DNA of 64,000 nt from Tuwongella immobilis. Its GTDB lineage: Bacteria; Planctomycetota; Planctomycetia; Gemmatales; Gemmataceae. The stretch is taken from contig NZ_LR593887.1 in assembly GCF_901538355.1 (NCBI RefSeq), positions 1,402,920 through 1,466,919 on the forward strand. The letters run 5' to 3'. A program made the position numbers and the translations under genes. How positions within the stretch are numbered: position 1 is the stretch's first letter; the number at the start of each line of letters is the position of its first letter. Shown here one piece after another: positions 25,212 through 34,231 of this stretch. The notes under the pieces are model-generated. The model was not told the DNA's origin, made no database searches, and was given only the letters and a program-made list of their open reading frames with translations.

Positions 25212-27746
25212 ATGCAGCCTTTCGCAAGCCAATTTCACGCGCTGACCGGGAATCATCCGTTCCCCTGGCAGCAAGCGTTGTACGAACGCCTGATTTCGGA
25301 TCGTCCGGATAACATCCCCGAATCGTGCCGCCTGCCCACGGGAATGGGCAAAACGTCGGTGATTGCCATCTGGATGATCGCTCGGGAGCATGCCCCGCAG
25401 CGGGTGCCCCGGCGGTTGGTATATGTCGTCAATCGGCGAACGGTCGTTGATCAGACCACCGTTGAAGTGGAGAAATATCGCAGCCACTTGGCGAAGGCCG
25501 GGCTGACGATCAATCCCGCAGTCAGCACGCTTCGCGGCCAATTTGCCGACAATCGGGAATGGTCCCGTGATCCGTCCCGACCCGCGATCATCTGCGGAAC
25601 GGTCGATATGATCGGTAGCCGACTGTTATTCGGCGGGTACGGCCTGGGATTTCGTGCCAAACCGCTCCATGCCGGATTCTTGGGGCAAGATTGCTTGCTG
25701 GTGCATGACGAGGCGCATCTGGAACCCGCATTTCAGCAGTTGATTGTCCGCATTCAGCAGGAACAGCAGCAGAGCGGCGAATTGCTGCCGTTTCGGGTGA
25801 TGGAATTGACGGCGACCAGCCGTGGCGATGCCGATGCGTTCACCCTGTCCGCTGCCGATGACGCCCATCCCGATATTGCCAAGCGGCTAGATGCCGTCAA
25901 GCAGGTGCGGCTGCATCCGCTGGCGGACCCGAAGAAACTCGCGGAAACCTTGGCCGAATATGCCCTGGCGCATCGGGAATCTGGTCGGAAGGTGGTCGTG
26001 TTCGCTCGATCGGTGGCGACGGTGCTGGATGTCGCGGGCATTCTCAGCAAGCAGAAGTTGCCCGTCGTCACACTCACCGGCACGATGCGCGGCTTCGAGC
26101 GCGATCAACTGGTGACACATGAGGTGTTTCGCCGATTTTTGCCCGGTGCATCGACGGATTCCGGTGTGGCGAGTGGTGACGTTTCCGAGTCGCGGCCAAC
26201 GGCATATCTCGTCTGCACCAGTGCGGGCGAAGTCGGGGTGAATCTCTCGGCGGATCATTTGGTTTGCGATCTGACCCCGTTCGAGAGCATGGCCCAACGA
26301 TTGGGACGCGTCAACCGTTTTGGCGAGCATGCCGATACCATCGTCGATGTGGTGCATCCCACGGAATGGGATTTTGACGATGCCTACGACCGCGCTTGCG
26401 AACGGACATTCCGATTGCTGGAATCGTTGAACGGGAATGCCAGCCCGCGACAACTGGGGCAGTTGGATGCGACGTTGCGACAGGCGGCATTCTCGCCCGA
26501 GCCGCAACTGGTGCCCGCAACCGCGTCGCTGTTCGATGTCTGGGCACTGACCAGCATTCGCCAGCCAATCGCCGGTCGCCCCGTGCTCGAACCGTTTCTC
26601 CACGGCGTTCGCCCCGAGTGGGAGCCACCCGAAACCCGCTTCGCCTGGCGCACGGAAGTCGATCGACTCGATGACGCCATGCTCGAAGCACACCCACCCG
26701 AAGAGTTGCTGGAACTGTTTCCGCTGCGGCCTCGTGAGTTGCTGCGGGAGCCGACCGATCGGGCGATGAATCACCTGAAGAAACTGGCAAAACGCCATCC
26801 GCTGGCGCGGGCGTGGGTGCTGGCGGAAAATGGTACGATCACGTTGAAGTCGCTCCCGGAATTGGCGGATTCGGCGAATAAAGCGTCGCTTGAAGGGAGT
26901 ACCGTGCTGATGCCGCCGAGCGTGGGCGGACTCAACGCCCAAGGGATGCTCGATGGCAGTAGCGATGAGCCGGTGATGGATGTGGCCGATGAACCCGACC
27001 GGCTGCGCTGCGATTGGGACTTGGCAAATCTGACGCCGGAGCAGACGGCGCGAATTGCCAACATGCGGCTGCTGCGGTCGATTCCGCTGACTGATTCGGC
27101 GACGGTGGATCTGGATGCGGATGCGGTCGATCGCTTCTGGCACTGGTGGGCGATTCCCACCGAAGGGAGTCGGACCAGTCACGCGCCGGTCACTTTGGCC
27201 GTACATACCGCAGATGTCGAGCGGAATGCCGTGCAGATGCTCGAATCGCTGTCGATTTCGGCAGAATTGAAGACGGCGGTGCAGTTGGCGGCCCGGTTTC
27301 ACGATTTGGGCAAACGGCGACACGTCTTTCAGCGGGTTTTGGGCAATCCCCGCTACCCGGCAGTTTGTCTGGCGAAATCCGGCGAGCGTGTCCGGAGCCC
27401 GTTGCAGGAACTGTATCGTCACGAATTCGGATCGTTGGTGGATCTGCAACAGGAAGCAGAATTCCAACGATTATCGCCGGAAATGCAAGCACTGGTGCAA
27501 CATCTGGTGGCGGCGCATCACGGTCGCGGGCGGCCGCATTGGGAGGCGGATGAGGCGTTTGATCCGTCGATTTCCACGGAACAGGCGGCGGAATTGGCCC
27601 GGCAAACACCCGTGCGATTCGCTCGATTGCAACGCCAATTCGGGCGCTGGGGCTTGGCGTACCTGGAATCGATCCTGCGTGCTGCCGACTGGGCCGCGAG
27701 CGATTCCCCATCGGAAACCTTCCAAGAATCGGGGGCGGCATCATGA
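25212..27746 (+). CDS. cas3: Type I-G CRISPR helicase-nuclease Cas3 (C-terminal HD)
   Basis: 844 residues. Superfamily 2 helicase motifs appear in order: CRLPTGMGKTS (Walker A), VYVVNRRTVVDQ, VHDEAHL (DEAH box), ELTATSRGDADAF, STDSG/VCTSAGEVGVNLSADHLV and QRLGRVNRFG (motif VI). An HD nuclease domain lies at the C-terminus: VHTADVERNAV, ARFHDLGKRRHVFQ and LVAAHHGRGRPHWE. The helicase-then-HD order is that of type I-G (formerly I-U), the reverse of most type I systems. Cas3 unwinds and degrades DNA marked by the crRNA complex. It heads the operon; its stop overlaps csb3 by four bases (ATGA). Confidence 0.93.
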   Translation: MQPFASQFHALTGNHPFPWQQALYERLISDRPDNIPESCRLPTGMGKTSVIAIWMIAREHAPQRVPRRLVYVVNRRTVVDQTTVEVEKYRSHLAKAGLTINPAVSTLRGQFADNREWSRDPSRPAIICGTVDMIGSRLLFGGYGLGFRAKPLHAGFLGQDCLLVHDEAHLEPAFQQLIVRIQQEQQQSGELLPFRVMELTATSRGDADAFTLSAADDAHPDIAKRLDAVKQVRLHPLADPKKLAETLAEYALAHRESGRKVVVFARSVATVLDVAGILSKQKLPVVTLTGTMRGFERDQLVTHEVFRRFLPGASTDSGVASGDVSESRPTAYLVCTSAGEVGVNLSADHLVCDLTPFESMAQRLGRVNRFGEHADTIVDVVHPTEWDFDDAYDRACERTFRLLESLNGNASPRQLGQLDATLRQAAFSPEPQLVPATASLFDVWALTSIRQPIAGRPVLEPFLHGVRPEWEPPETRFAWRTEVDRLDDAMLEAHPPEELLELFPLRPRELLREPTDRAMNHLKKLAKRHPLARAWVLAENGTITLKSLPELADSANKASLEGSTVLMPPSVGGLNAQGMLDGSSDEPVMDVADEPDRLRCDWDLANLTPEQTARIANMRLLRSIPLTDSATVDLDADAVDRFWHWWAIPTEGSRTSHAPVTLAVHTADVERNAVQMLESLSISAELKTAVQLAARFHDLGKRRHVFQRVLGNPRYPAVCLAKSGERVRSPLQELYRHEFGSLVDLQQEAEFQRLSPEMQALVQHLVAAHHGRGRPHWEADEAFDPSISTEQAAELARQTPVRFARLQRQFGRWGLAYLESILRAADWAASDSPSETFQESGAAS

Positions 27747-28522
27747 ATCCATCGATCGAAATTCACGTCGATCCGCTCAATCCGGGGCAGTTCTTCGCGT
27801 GCTGTGGGCTGTTGGAATTGGCCGATCGCTTGTGGCCCGGGACCGAAGCCGCGTTCGCCCAAAATGATTGTCGATTCCATCTGTTCGGCACCGGCACGCT
27901 CCCGGAATTGATCCGCAGCATTGCCACCGCCGAACTGGAACATTGCGATCCCACGGACGTCACCTCGTCGCCGATTGCCATTGGCGCACCCTTTCGCCGA
28001 TTGCGAATCGATTGGTGGGAACATCCAGTTCTGGAAGCCCGCGATTTGAAAGTTTGGGCGGGCACCATGGAAAGTTATGGCATCGCCGCATCGCTCCAAG
28101 CCGCGTTGCGATCCGAGCAATTCCATGGCCCGAATTTGCTGGATGTCGGCATGGTGGTCGCCAATTCGGATGATCCCAGCAAGAAGAAAGAGCCGTACTA
28201 CTACGATGCGCGACGGGCACCGAATGCGCATTCGCGGGACACGGGATTTTCCGCCAATGATCTGGGATTGAACAGCATCGCCCACCCCGCCGTGGAATTG
28301 CTCTGCCTGATTGGATTGCAGGTGGCCCGGCCCGAACGACAGAGTCGGACCCGCATGTACGACTACCGCACCTGGACGGTGCCGATTCCCACAAACTTGC
28401 TGCTGGCCGCTTCTAGCGGGGCGGTGTCGGGACTCGGTGGGAATGCGTATCGGTTTGAGAATTGGTTCCGCACGGGGCAGAAGAAACACAAGGCGTTTCG
28501 ATCCGCGATGCGGTTGGCATAA
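27743..28522 (+). CDS. csb3: Type I-G Cascade subunit Csb3 (Cas8-type, GSU0052 family)
   Basis: 259 residues, translationally coupled to cas3. The N-terminus IEIHVDPLNPGQFFACCGLLELADRLWPG and the segment LKVWAGTMESYGIAASLQAAL fit the Csb3/GSU0052 family, which replaces a classical large subunit in one branch of type I-G; the other branch uses Csx17, which is absent here. A PYYYDARRAPNAHSRDTGFSAND stretch and the final GGNAYRFENWF are further family-like features. The presumed role is PAM recognition and Cas3 recruitment. Assignment rests on the position between cas3 and csb1 and on these segments. Confidence 0.8.
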   Translation: MNPSIEIHVDPLNPGQFFACCGLLELADRLWPGTEAAFAQNDCRFHLFGTGTLPELIRSIATAELEHCDPTDVTSSPIAIGAPFRRLRIDWWEHPVLEARDLKVWAGTMESYGIAASLQAALRSEQFHGPNLLDVGMVVANSDDPSKKKEPYYYDARRAPNAHSRDTGFSANDLGLNSIAHPAVELLCLIGLQVARPERQSRTRMYDYRTWTVPIPTNLLLAASSGAVSGLGGNAYRFENWFRTGQKKHKAFRSAMRLA

Positions 28523-28538
28523 TGGGAGAGAATTGAGC

Positions 28539-29618
28539 ATGTCGCAGTTGAAAAAGTTGGATCGGTATTTGTCGGAAGATGGTCCCGCGGCGTTGGTGAT
28601 CCGCGAAGCATTGATGCCCGTTGACGGCCCGGATGGGGTGCTGTTCCCGGCCACCTTCGCAGCCGGCGACGGATTTCCCGGCGGGTACAACATCGACATC
28701 GATCCGCGTACCGGCAAGAATGTCGCATTGATTGACAGCGTTGGTTCGCAAGCAAATCGCATCGAGCCGCTGTTTGGCAAAGACGCCTACCGCCACTTGG
28801 TGCCGCAAGTCGCTGTCACGGCGGGGGAAAAGACAGTCAGCATTCTGGAAGCGGGGCACCGGGCCGGGGATGCGTTGCTGCGCTGCAGCAGTCTGGGCGA
28901 CACCCTGCGGCAGGCATTCCAAGCGGTGCTGCGCGGCGATGCCACCCCAATGGCGAAGATCGCTCCAACTTCCTTGGTATTCGGGGTTTGGGATTCCCGC
29001 GACACCCAAGCCAAACTGCCGCGATTGGTCGCCTCCACCATCCGCGCCTTTGAAGTCCGCAAACTCACCCGCGGGGCCGTCTACACACCTCCGTTGGACT
29101 ACGCCGCTCAAGACGTGTTCAGCGAGGAAGAAAAGGCCAAGGCCGAGGGCGATTCGAAGAATCCGCTGGCCAAGCGTGGGTTTGTGCATGTCCCTGCATC
29201 GGGTAGCCATGGTGGGGTGATCGCCGATGGCGGAGTCCGCCGCGATGCCACGCTCAGCCTGGCTGCGCTACGCATGCTGCACGCCGGCACCAATGCCGAT
29301 CAATCGCTGATGCTGCGGCGGTACATCCTCGGCCTGGCACTGGTGGCGCTGACCGCACCGCCGGAAAGCTATCTGCGGCAGGGGTGCATGCTAGTGAAGA
29401 ATCCCGCAGGTGAACACGAGTTCGTGGAAGTCATGCCTAGCGGCGAACAGGTGGACTGCAAGATGACCCACGCCGATGCCTTGGCATATGCCACCGAAGC
29501 GGCCAAAGATTTTGGCGTGGGCGACAGCCAAGTCGTGCCGTTTGACCGCGAAAAGGCCAAAAAAGATGTCAAAGGCGATGACGATGCCAAGCCCAAGGGC
29601 AAAAAGGGTGCGAAATAA
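28539..29618 (+). CDS. csb1: Type I-G backbone subunit Csb1 (Cas7, GSU0053 family)
   Basis: 359 residues from ATG 28539, with GGGAGAGAA upstream; the frame is open earlier inside csb3. The N-terminal pattern ALVIREALMPVDGPDGVLFPATFA and GGYNIDIDPRTGKNVALIDSVGSQANRIEPLF is characteristic of Csb1. Later FGVWDSRDTQAKLPRLVAS and GGVIADGGVRRDATLSLAALR belong to the RAMP/RRM fold of Cas7 proteins, which coat the crRNA spacer. The C-terminal tail is Lys/Asp-rich (AKKDVKGDDDAKPKGKKGAK). It is the central gene of the interference module. Confidence 0.92.
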   Translation: MSQLKKLDRYLSEDGPAALVIREALMPVDGPDGVLFPATFAAGDGFPGGYNIDIDPRTGKNVALIDSVGSQANRIEPLFGKDAYRHLVPQVAVTAGEKTVSILEAGHRAGDALLRCSSLGDTLRQAFQAVLRGDATPMAKIAPTSLVFGVWDSRDTQAKLPRLVASTIRAFEVRKLTRGAVYTPPLDYAAQDVFSEEEKAKAEGDSKNPLAKRGFVHVPASGSHGGVIADGGVRRDATLSLAALRMLHAGTNADQSLMLRRYILGLALVALTAPPESYLRQGCMLVKNPAGEHEFVEVMPSGEQVDCKMTHADALAYATEAAKDFGVGDSQVVPFDREKAKKDVKGDDDAKPKGKKGAK

Positions 29619-29638
29619 GTTCGTCGGGAAAGGAAATC

Positions 29639-31135
29639 ATGACACGCTTGTGCCTTACCGTTCGCTTCCTTCAGCCGACCCAACATGGTCGCGGAGATGG
29701 CGACAATCCCGAGTGGCCGCCCTCGCCGTTGCGGTTGTTCCAAGCCTTGGTCGCCGCTTCTGCCGGTCGCTGGAACGAACGCGTCACGCTGATGCACGCC
29801 GCACCGGCCATGCGCTGGTTGGAATCGCTGCCGCCACCGGAAATCGTTGCACCCAATGGGGTTCCGTCCGAATCACCCCGTCAGGTGTTCGTGCCGGATA
29901 ATACGGCGGAATTGGCCGTTCCCGCGTGGCGACGTGGCGAAGTCGATCAGGGCACCAAACGCACGGAAAAGGTCGTCTGTCCGACGCATCTGGTGCCGAT
30001 CGATTCGAGCATGGCCAACGATGCAATCGCCGATGGGGGCACCGTCCATTATCTGTTCGAAAGCGATGAGCATTCGGCGGCGCATCTGCCAATTCTCCGT
30101 TCCGGAATGCGCTCGCTGACCCACCTCGGCTGGGGAGTCGATCAGGTCGTTGGCGATGCCGCGATGATTTCCGATGCCGAGGCGAATGCGCTGTCCGGCC
30201 ATCGTTGGAATGTGACGGCCAACGGCGGGGTGATTCTGCGGGTGCCGCAACCCGGCACGCTGGATGCGATCATCGCCAAACATGCGGCGTTTCTGGGCCG
30301 GTTGGAACAAGACACCTTTCGCCCGGTGCCGCCGCTATCGGTGTTTCGCATGATGCGGTATCATTCGCACACGGCGGGTGAGTCGGTGGTGCCTCGCCAT
30401 TGTTTTGCCGCGTTCCAACTGCTCAATCCCGCCGGCGAGCGATTCTTGGCGGTCAACCCGGTGCGCGAAGCCCGCAACGTAGCGGCGTGGGTTCGGCACA
30501 TCACCGGCGAAATCTGCCGCGATTGGCCCGATGTGGCGACATTCGTCCACGGCCACGCCCCCGATGGCGGACAGGCCAAAGGCGCAATCGCCGACCAACG
30601 CTTTCAGTATCTGCCGATCCCGACGATCAACGCCGCATTGAAGCGCGTCGAGGCGATTCGGCGGGTGATTGTCGCCGCTCCCATCGAATTTCAAGATCGC
30701 ATCGATTTCATTCGACGACGCTTGGTGGGGCAAACGCTGGTCGGCGAAGGGCGGCCAGTCGGGATGCTCAATCTGATCCCGCGACCGGACCCCGTGCTGC
30801 GACAGTATGTGGGCAAGTCGTGCACCTGGAGTACGGTGATTCCCGTGATTTGGCCCGGTCATGATGATCGCAGTGTGGCCAAGGGCAGAAAGCTGCTCCG
30901 GAAGGCGTTTCGGGATGCGGGGGTGCATCCGCAGGTGATCGACGACATTCAGGAATTGGACTGGCGACCTAGCGGATTCCGACCCGGTGTGGCCATGGCC
31001 CACGCCTACGAACGACCGCAACAACTCACCGGCAGCATTTATCACGTTCGCGTTCGCTTTAAACAGCCGATCGTCGGCCCGCTGGCAATCGGCTCCGGCC
31101 GCTATCGCGGATTCGGCCTGTTTGCTCACGAATAA
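29639..31135 (+). CDS. csb2: Type I-G Cas5-Cas6 fusion Csb2 (GSU0054 family)
   Basis: 498 residues, 20 bases after csb1. The N-terminal Cas5-like part reads LCLTVRFLQPTQHGRGDGDN and EWPPSPLRLFQALVAAS, typical of Csb2. The C-terminal Cas6-like part ends GSIYHVRVRFKQPIVGPLAIGSGRYRGFGLF; the Gly-rich loop GPLAIGSGRYRGFG is the Cas6 RNA-binding loop. Csb2 is thought to process precursor crRNA and to hold the 5' handle in the complex. Histidines near YHSHTAG and CTWSTVIPVIWPGHDD are candidates for the nuclease site. Confidence 0.9.
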   Translation: MTRLCLTVRFLQPTQHGRGDGDNPEWPPSPLRLFQALVAASAGRWNERVTLMHAAPAMRWLESLPPPEIVAPNGVPSESPRQVFVPDNTAELAVPAWRRGEVDQGTKRTEKVVCPTHLVPIDSSMANDAIADGGTVHYLFESDEHSAAHLPILRSGMRSLTHLGWGVDQVVGDAAMISDAEANALSGHRWNVTANGGVILRVPQPGTLDAIIAKHAAFLGRLEQDTFRPVPPLSVFRMMRYHSHTAGESVVPRHCFAAFQLLNPAGERFLAVNPVREARNVAAWVRHITGEICRDWPDVATFVHGHAPDGGQAKGAIADQRFQYLPIPTINAALKRVEAIRRVIVAAPIEFQDRIDFIRRRLVGQTLVGEGRPVGMLNLIPRPDPVLRQYVGKSCTWSTVIPVIWPGHDDRSVAKGRKLLRKAFRDAGVHPQVIDDIQELDWRPSGFRPGVAMAHAYERPQQLTGSIYHVRVRFKQPIVGPLAIGSGRYRGFGLFAHE

Positions 31136-31218
31136 CCCGCCGCTCGCATCGCAATCGCCATCGGTTCCGCAGTTCCCGAACCGATGGCCCCCTCTTTCGA
31201 TTCTTTGGAGAACGTCCC

Positions 31219-33027
31219 ATGCTGGAAATCCGCTCGGGGGAAATCGTCCCCGCGCGCATGCTCAATGAATTCGCCTACTGTCCCCGACTGGCCTATCTGG
31301 AATGGATTCAGGGCGAATGGCACGAAAGTGAAGATACCGTGGATGGTGCGTTTGTGCATCGCAATGTCGATGCCCCGCAAAAGTCCGCGATCCCGGTTCC
31401 AACGCAATCACCCGCCCACGAATCGCCACCCGCCGAAGCCGAATCCCTGCACGCGCGATCGGTTCGACTGGAAAACGCCGAGTTGGGATTGGTCGCTGTC
31501 GTGGATGTGCTCGAATGCGATGGCCCGATTGCGACGCCGGTGGACTACAAAAAGTCCGCTACACCCAACCGCGAGGACGGTGCCTGGGATCCCGAACGCG
31601 TGCAATTGTGTGCCCAGGGATTGTTGTTGCAGGCCGCCGGGTATCAATGCACGGAAGGAATCCTCTGGTACGATGGCTCCCGTGAACGGGTTACGATTCC
31701 ATTCACCGATGAGCTGATCGCCTTCACGAAGCAATTGCTCACGGATTGTCGAGCGATGGCCCGCAGTGGTGTCATGCCGTTGCCGTTGGTCGATAGCCCG
31801 AAGTGCCCGCGCTGCTCGCTGGTGAGTATTTGTCTGCCGGATGAAACCAATTTTCTGCGATCGCAAGCCGCTTCCGGCTCCACCGAATCGGGTTCCGAAT
31901 CCGCTCCCGAATTGCCACTTGGAGCGTCACTTGGAACGCCACTTGGAGTGCCAACGGGCGGGACATCGGTGGGAACATCCGGCGCGGCACTGGGTGCGGC
32001 GAAGCCGGTGCGATTGTTGATGCCACCGCGACCGGAGAAGGTGCCGCTTCACGTCGTCGAACCGGGTGCGAAATTGGGCAAACGGGCCGAACGGCTGGTG
32101 ATCGAACTCGATTCGCAGAAAATTGGCGAAGCGAAATTGAAGGATTTGGCCGCCGTTTGTCTGTACGGGCCGGTGCAAGTCAGCACGCAATTGATGCACG
32201 AATTGCTATCCCGCGAGGTGCCGATCTGCTATTTCAGCACCGGCGGCTGGTTTCAAGGCGTTGCGTCGGGATTACCCCACAAAAACATCGAATTGCGCAT
32301 TCGCCAGCATGCGATTGCCGCCGATCCGGTGCAGGCGTTGCGCTTGGCCCGTCGATTTGTGAGCGGGAAGATTCGCAACTGTCGCACACTGCTGCGCCGC
32401 AACACATCTCAACCAATGGATCGGTTGTTGGCCGCCTGTCAGGAAGCCGCCGACCAAGCCGAACGGGCGACTTCGCTCGATTCGCTGCTCGGAATCGAAG
32501 GCATGGCGGCGAAACGCTACTTTGAAGGATTCGCAACCCTGCTCAGCGAGACCCGCGGATTCCAACTCGATGGCCGCAATCGCCGACCACCCACCGATCC
32601 AGTCAACGCCGTGTTATCGTATGGATATTCCCTGTTAGCTCGTGAGATGACCTCGGCAATTATGGCCAGCGGCTTAGATCCCTATCTGGGATTTCTGCAT
32701 CAACCGCGCTATGGTCGCCCGGCATTGGCGTTGGATTTATGTGAGGAATTTCGGCCCATCTTAGTCGATTCTGTGGTGTTATCGTTAATTAACACCGGGG
32801 AATTAAAACCCGAGCACTTTGTATCCCGCGCCGGAAGTGTGGCGCTGAAACCGAACGGAAAACGAGCCGTTCTTGCGGCATGGGAGCGGCGATTGAACTC
32901 GGAAGTGACGCATCCCATCTTCGGGTATTCGATTTCGTATCGGCGAATTCTCATGGTGCAAGCCCGGCTGGTGGCGCGGGTTCTCACCGGCGAATTTCCA
33001 GAGTATCCCGCATTTAAAACCCGGTGA
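31219..33027 (+). CDS. cas4/cas1: Cas4-Cas1 fusion, spacer acquisition
   Basis: 602 residues. Residues 1-215 are Cas4: NEFAYCPRLAYLEW supplies the first Cys, then VVDVLE and VDYKKS (PD-(D/E)xK nuclease core), and KCPRCSLVSICLP supplies three more Cys for an iron-sulfur cluster. A Gly/Ser/Thr-rich linker (about 215-260) leads to Cas1: LDSQKIGEAKLKDLAAVCLYG, GMAAKRYFEGFATLL with the metal-binding Glu, and FLHQPRYGRPALALDLCEEFRP with His and Asp/Glu ligands. Cas4 trims prespacers to the PAM and Cas1 inserts them. Cas4-Cas1 fusion is usual in type I-G. All catalytic residues I can check are present. Separated from csb2 by 83 bases. Confidence 0.93.
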   Translation: MLEIRSGEIVPARMLNEFAYCPRLAYLEWIQGEWHESEDTVDGAFVHRNVDAPQKSAIPVPTQSPAHESPPAEAESLHARSVRLENAELGLVAVVDVLECDGPIATPVDYKKSATPNREDGAWDPERVQLCAQGLLLQAAGYQCTEGILWYDGSRERVTIPFTDELIAFTKQLLTDCRAMARSGVMPLPLVDSPKCPRCSLVSICLPDETNFLRSQAASGSTESGSESAPELPLGASLGTPLGVPTGGTSVGTSGAALGAAKPVRLLMPPRPEKVPLHVVEPGAKLGKRAERLVIELDSQKIGEAKLKDLAAVCLYGPVQVSTQLMHELLSREVPICYFSTGGWFQGVASGLPHKNIELRIRQHAIAADPVQALRLARRFVSGKIRNCRTLLRRNTSQPMDRLLAACQEAADQAERATSLDSLLGIEGMAAKRYFEGFATLLSETRGFQLDGRNRRPPTDPVNAVLSYGYSLLAREMTSAIMASGLDPYLGFLHQPRYGRPALALDLCEEFRPILVDSVVLSLINTGELKPEHFVSRAGSVALKPNGKRAVLAAWERRLNSEVTHPIFGYSISYRRILMVQARLVARVLTGEFPEYPAFKTR

Positions 33028-33032
33028 ATTCC

Positions 33033-33329
33033 ATGCGAAGTCTCATTCTCATTGCTTATGATATTTCGGATGATAAACGTCGCACGAAAATCTTTCAACA
33101 GTTAAAAGGCTTCGGCGAGGCCATCCAATATTCCCTGTTCCAATGCAAACTCACCGGCACGGAGCGGGCCAAACTCCGTGCCGAATTGTGGGAGCAGATC
33201 GACCATTCCAAGGATCGGATTGTGATGATCGATATTGGCCCGGAACAGGGGCGGGCCGCCCTGGCGCTCGATGCGTTTGGTCAACCGATGGTTGATTCCT
33301 CGGCACATCAAGGGATGCTGATTGTCTGA
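33033..33329 (+). CDS. cas2: Cas2, spacer acquisition
   Basis: 98 residues from ATG (MRSLILIAYDISDDKRRTK), the standard Cas2 start; a GTG three codons earlier overlaps the cas4/1 stop (GTGA) and could be used instead. The ferredoxin-like fold shows IAYDISDDKRR, GEAIQYSLFQCKLTGTERAKL and DRIVMIDIGP. Cas2 bridges two Cas1 dimers during integration. It ends the operon; no CRISPR array follows, and the next gene is convergent after 28 bases. Confidence 0.93.
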   Translation: MRSLILIAYDISDDKRRTKIFQQLKGFGEAIQYSLFQCKLTGTERAKLRAELWEQIDHSKDRIVMIDIGPEQGRAALALDAFGQPMVDSSAHQGMLIV

Positions 33330-33357
33330 AGCATGCCGGGCGGCTCCGGTGGGGGAA

Positions 33358-34188
33358 TCAGTACAGCAGCCGTTGCAGGCGATCCCGAAAGGCATCTGCT
33401 TCTTCGGAACGCACGCCGATGATCTTGAAAATCAGCAGCATGGCTTCGCGGACTTTCGTGCGGGCCAGTGTGCGATCTTCCTCGGCGGCGAGGATGAGTT
33501 GCTCCAAGGCGGCGGTGGTGTCTCCCTTGGCGGCTAGGGCGACGCCGGCGAGATATTCGGCTTCACCGGGGGCTTGCGGCGCACTGGCGGCGAGTTCCTG
33601 CGCGAGTTGGCGGACGGCGACGATGGCGCGGCATCGGTCGGCATCGGCTCCGAGTTCGCCACCCGGCGGAACCGAGGCCAACAATTCCTCGATTTCCGCA
33701 TCGCGGCCTTGCTCCACGAGCAACCCGGCGAGATCGACACGGGCTTGGAAATCCTCACGATCCGCCGCGATTTTCTCGCGTAGTAGTTGCTCTTGCTCGG
33801 CGGGATCGAGAATCGGCTGCGGTTCGGCGGGGGCCGCGGGTTCGCCAGCCGGTGCGAATTCGTTCAGGAACGTCTCGATTTCGCTTTCCGGCAGCATGCC
33901 TTGGAAGCCGTTGATGATTTCCGCGTTGCGAAACACCAGCACGGTGGGAATGCTCTCGATTCGGAAATACTGGGCAATTCGTTGGCATTCGTCGATGTTG
34001 ACTTTGGCCAGCAGGAATGCCCCGTTGCGTTTTTCCGCTTGGGCGTGCAGCACGGGGGCTAAGATACGGCACGGTTGGCACCATTCGGCCCAGAAATCGA
34101 CCACCACCGGCATGGTTTGCGAGCGGACCAGCACTTCTTGTTGGAAGTTCTGCTCAGTGACGTCGATAATCCACGGCGATTCGCTCAT
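33358..34188 (-). CDS. Thioredoxin-TPR protein (CnoX/YbbN-like)
   Basis: 276 residues. The thioredoxin domain (1-112) has the active site FWAEWCQPCRILAP and cis-Pro segment SIPTVLVF. An Ala/Pro-rich linker leads to a helical tail (about 125-276) with EQEQLLREKIAADREDFQARVDLAGLLVEQG and AEYLAGVALAAKGDTTAALEQL, like the tetratricopeptide part of CnoX/YbbN chaperedoxins that protect proteins against oxidative aggregation. Unlike E. coli CnoX, which lacks one cysteine, both cysteines are present here, so redox activity is expected. Monocistronic. Confidence 0.87.
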   Translation of the reverse strand: MSESPWIIDVTEQNFQQEVLVRSQTMPVVVDFWAEWCQPCRILAPVLHAQAEKRNGAFLLAKVNIDECQRIAQYFRIESIPTVLVFRNAEIINGFQGMLPESEIETFLNEFAPAGEPAAPAEPQPILDPAEQEQLLREKIAADREDFQARVDLAGLLVEQGRDAEIEELLASVPPGGELGADADRCRAIVAVRQLAQELAASAPQAPGEAEYLAGVALAAKGDTTAALEQLILAAEEDRTLARTKVREAMLLIFKIIGVRSEEADAFRDRLQRLLY

Positions 34189-34231
34189 TGGTGTCTCGCA
34201 AAGTTGGGGAGAGTTTCGATGCAGGCGACGA

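Noticed and set aside
27743-28522. Csx17-type large subunit
   Set aside because: The protein is too short for Csx17 and its sequence and place between cas3 and csb1 fit Csb3.
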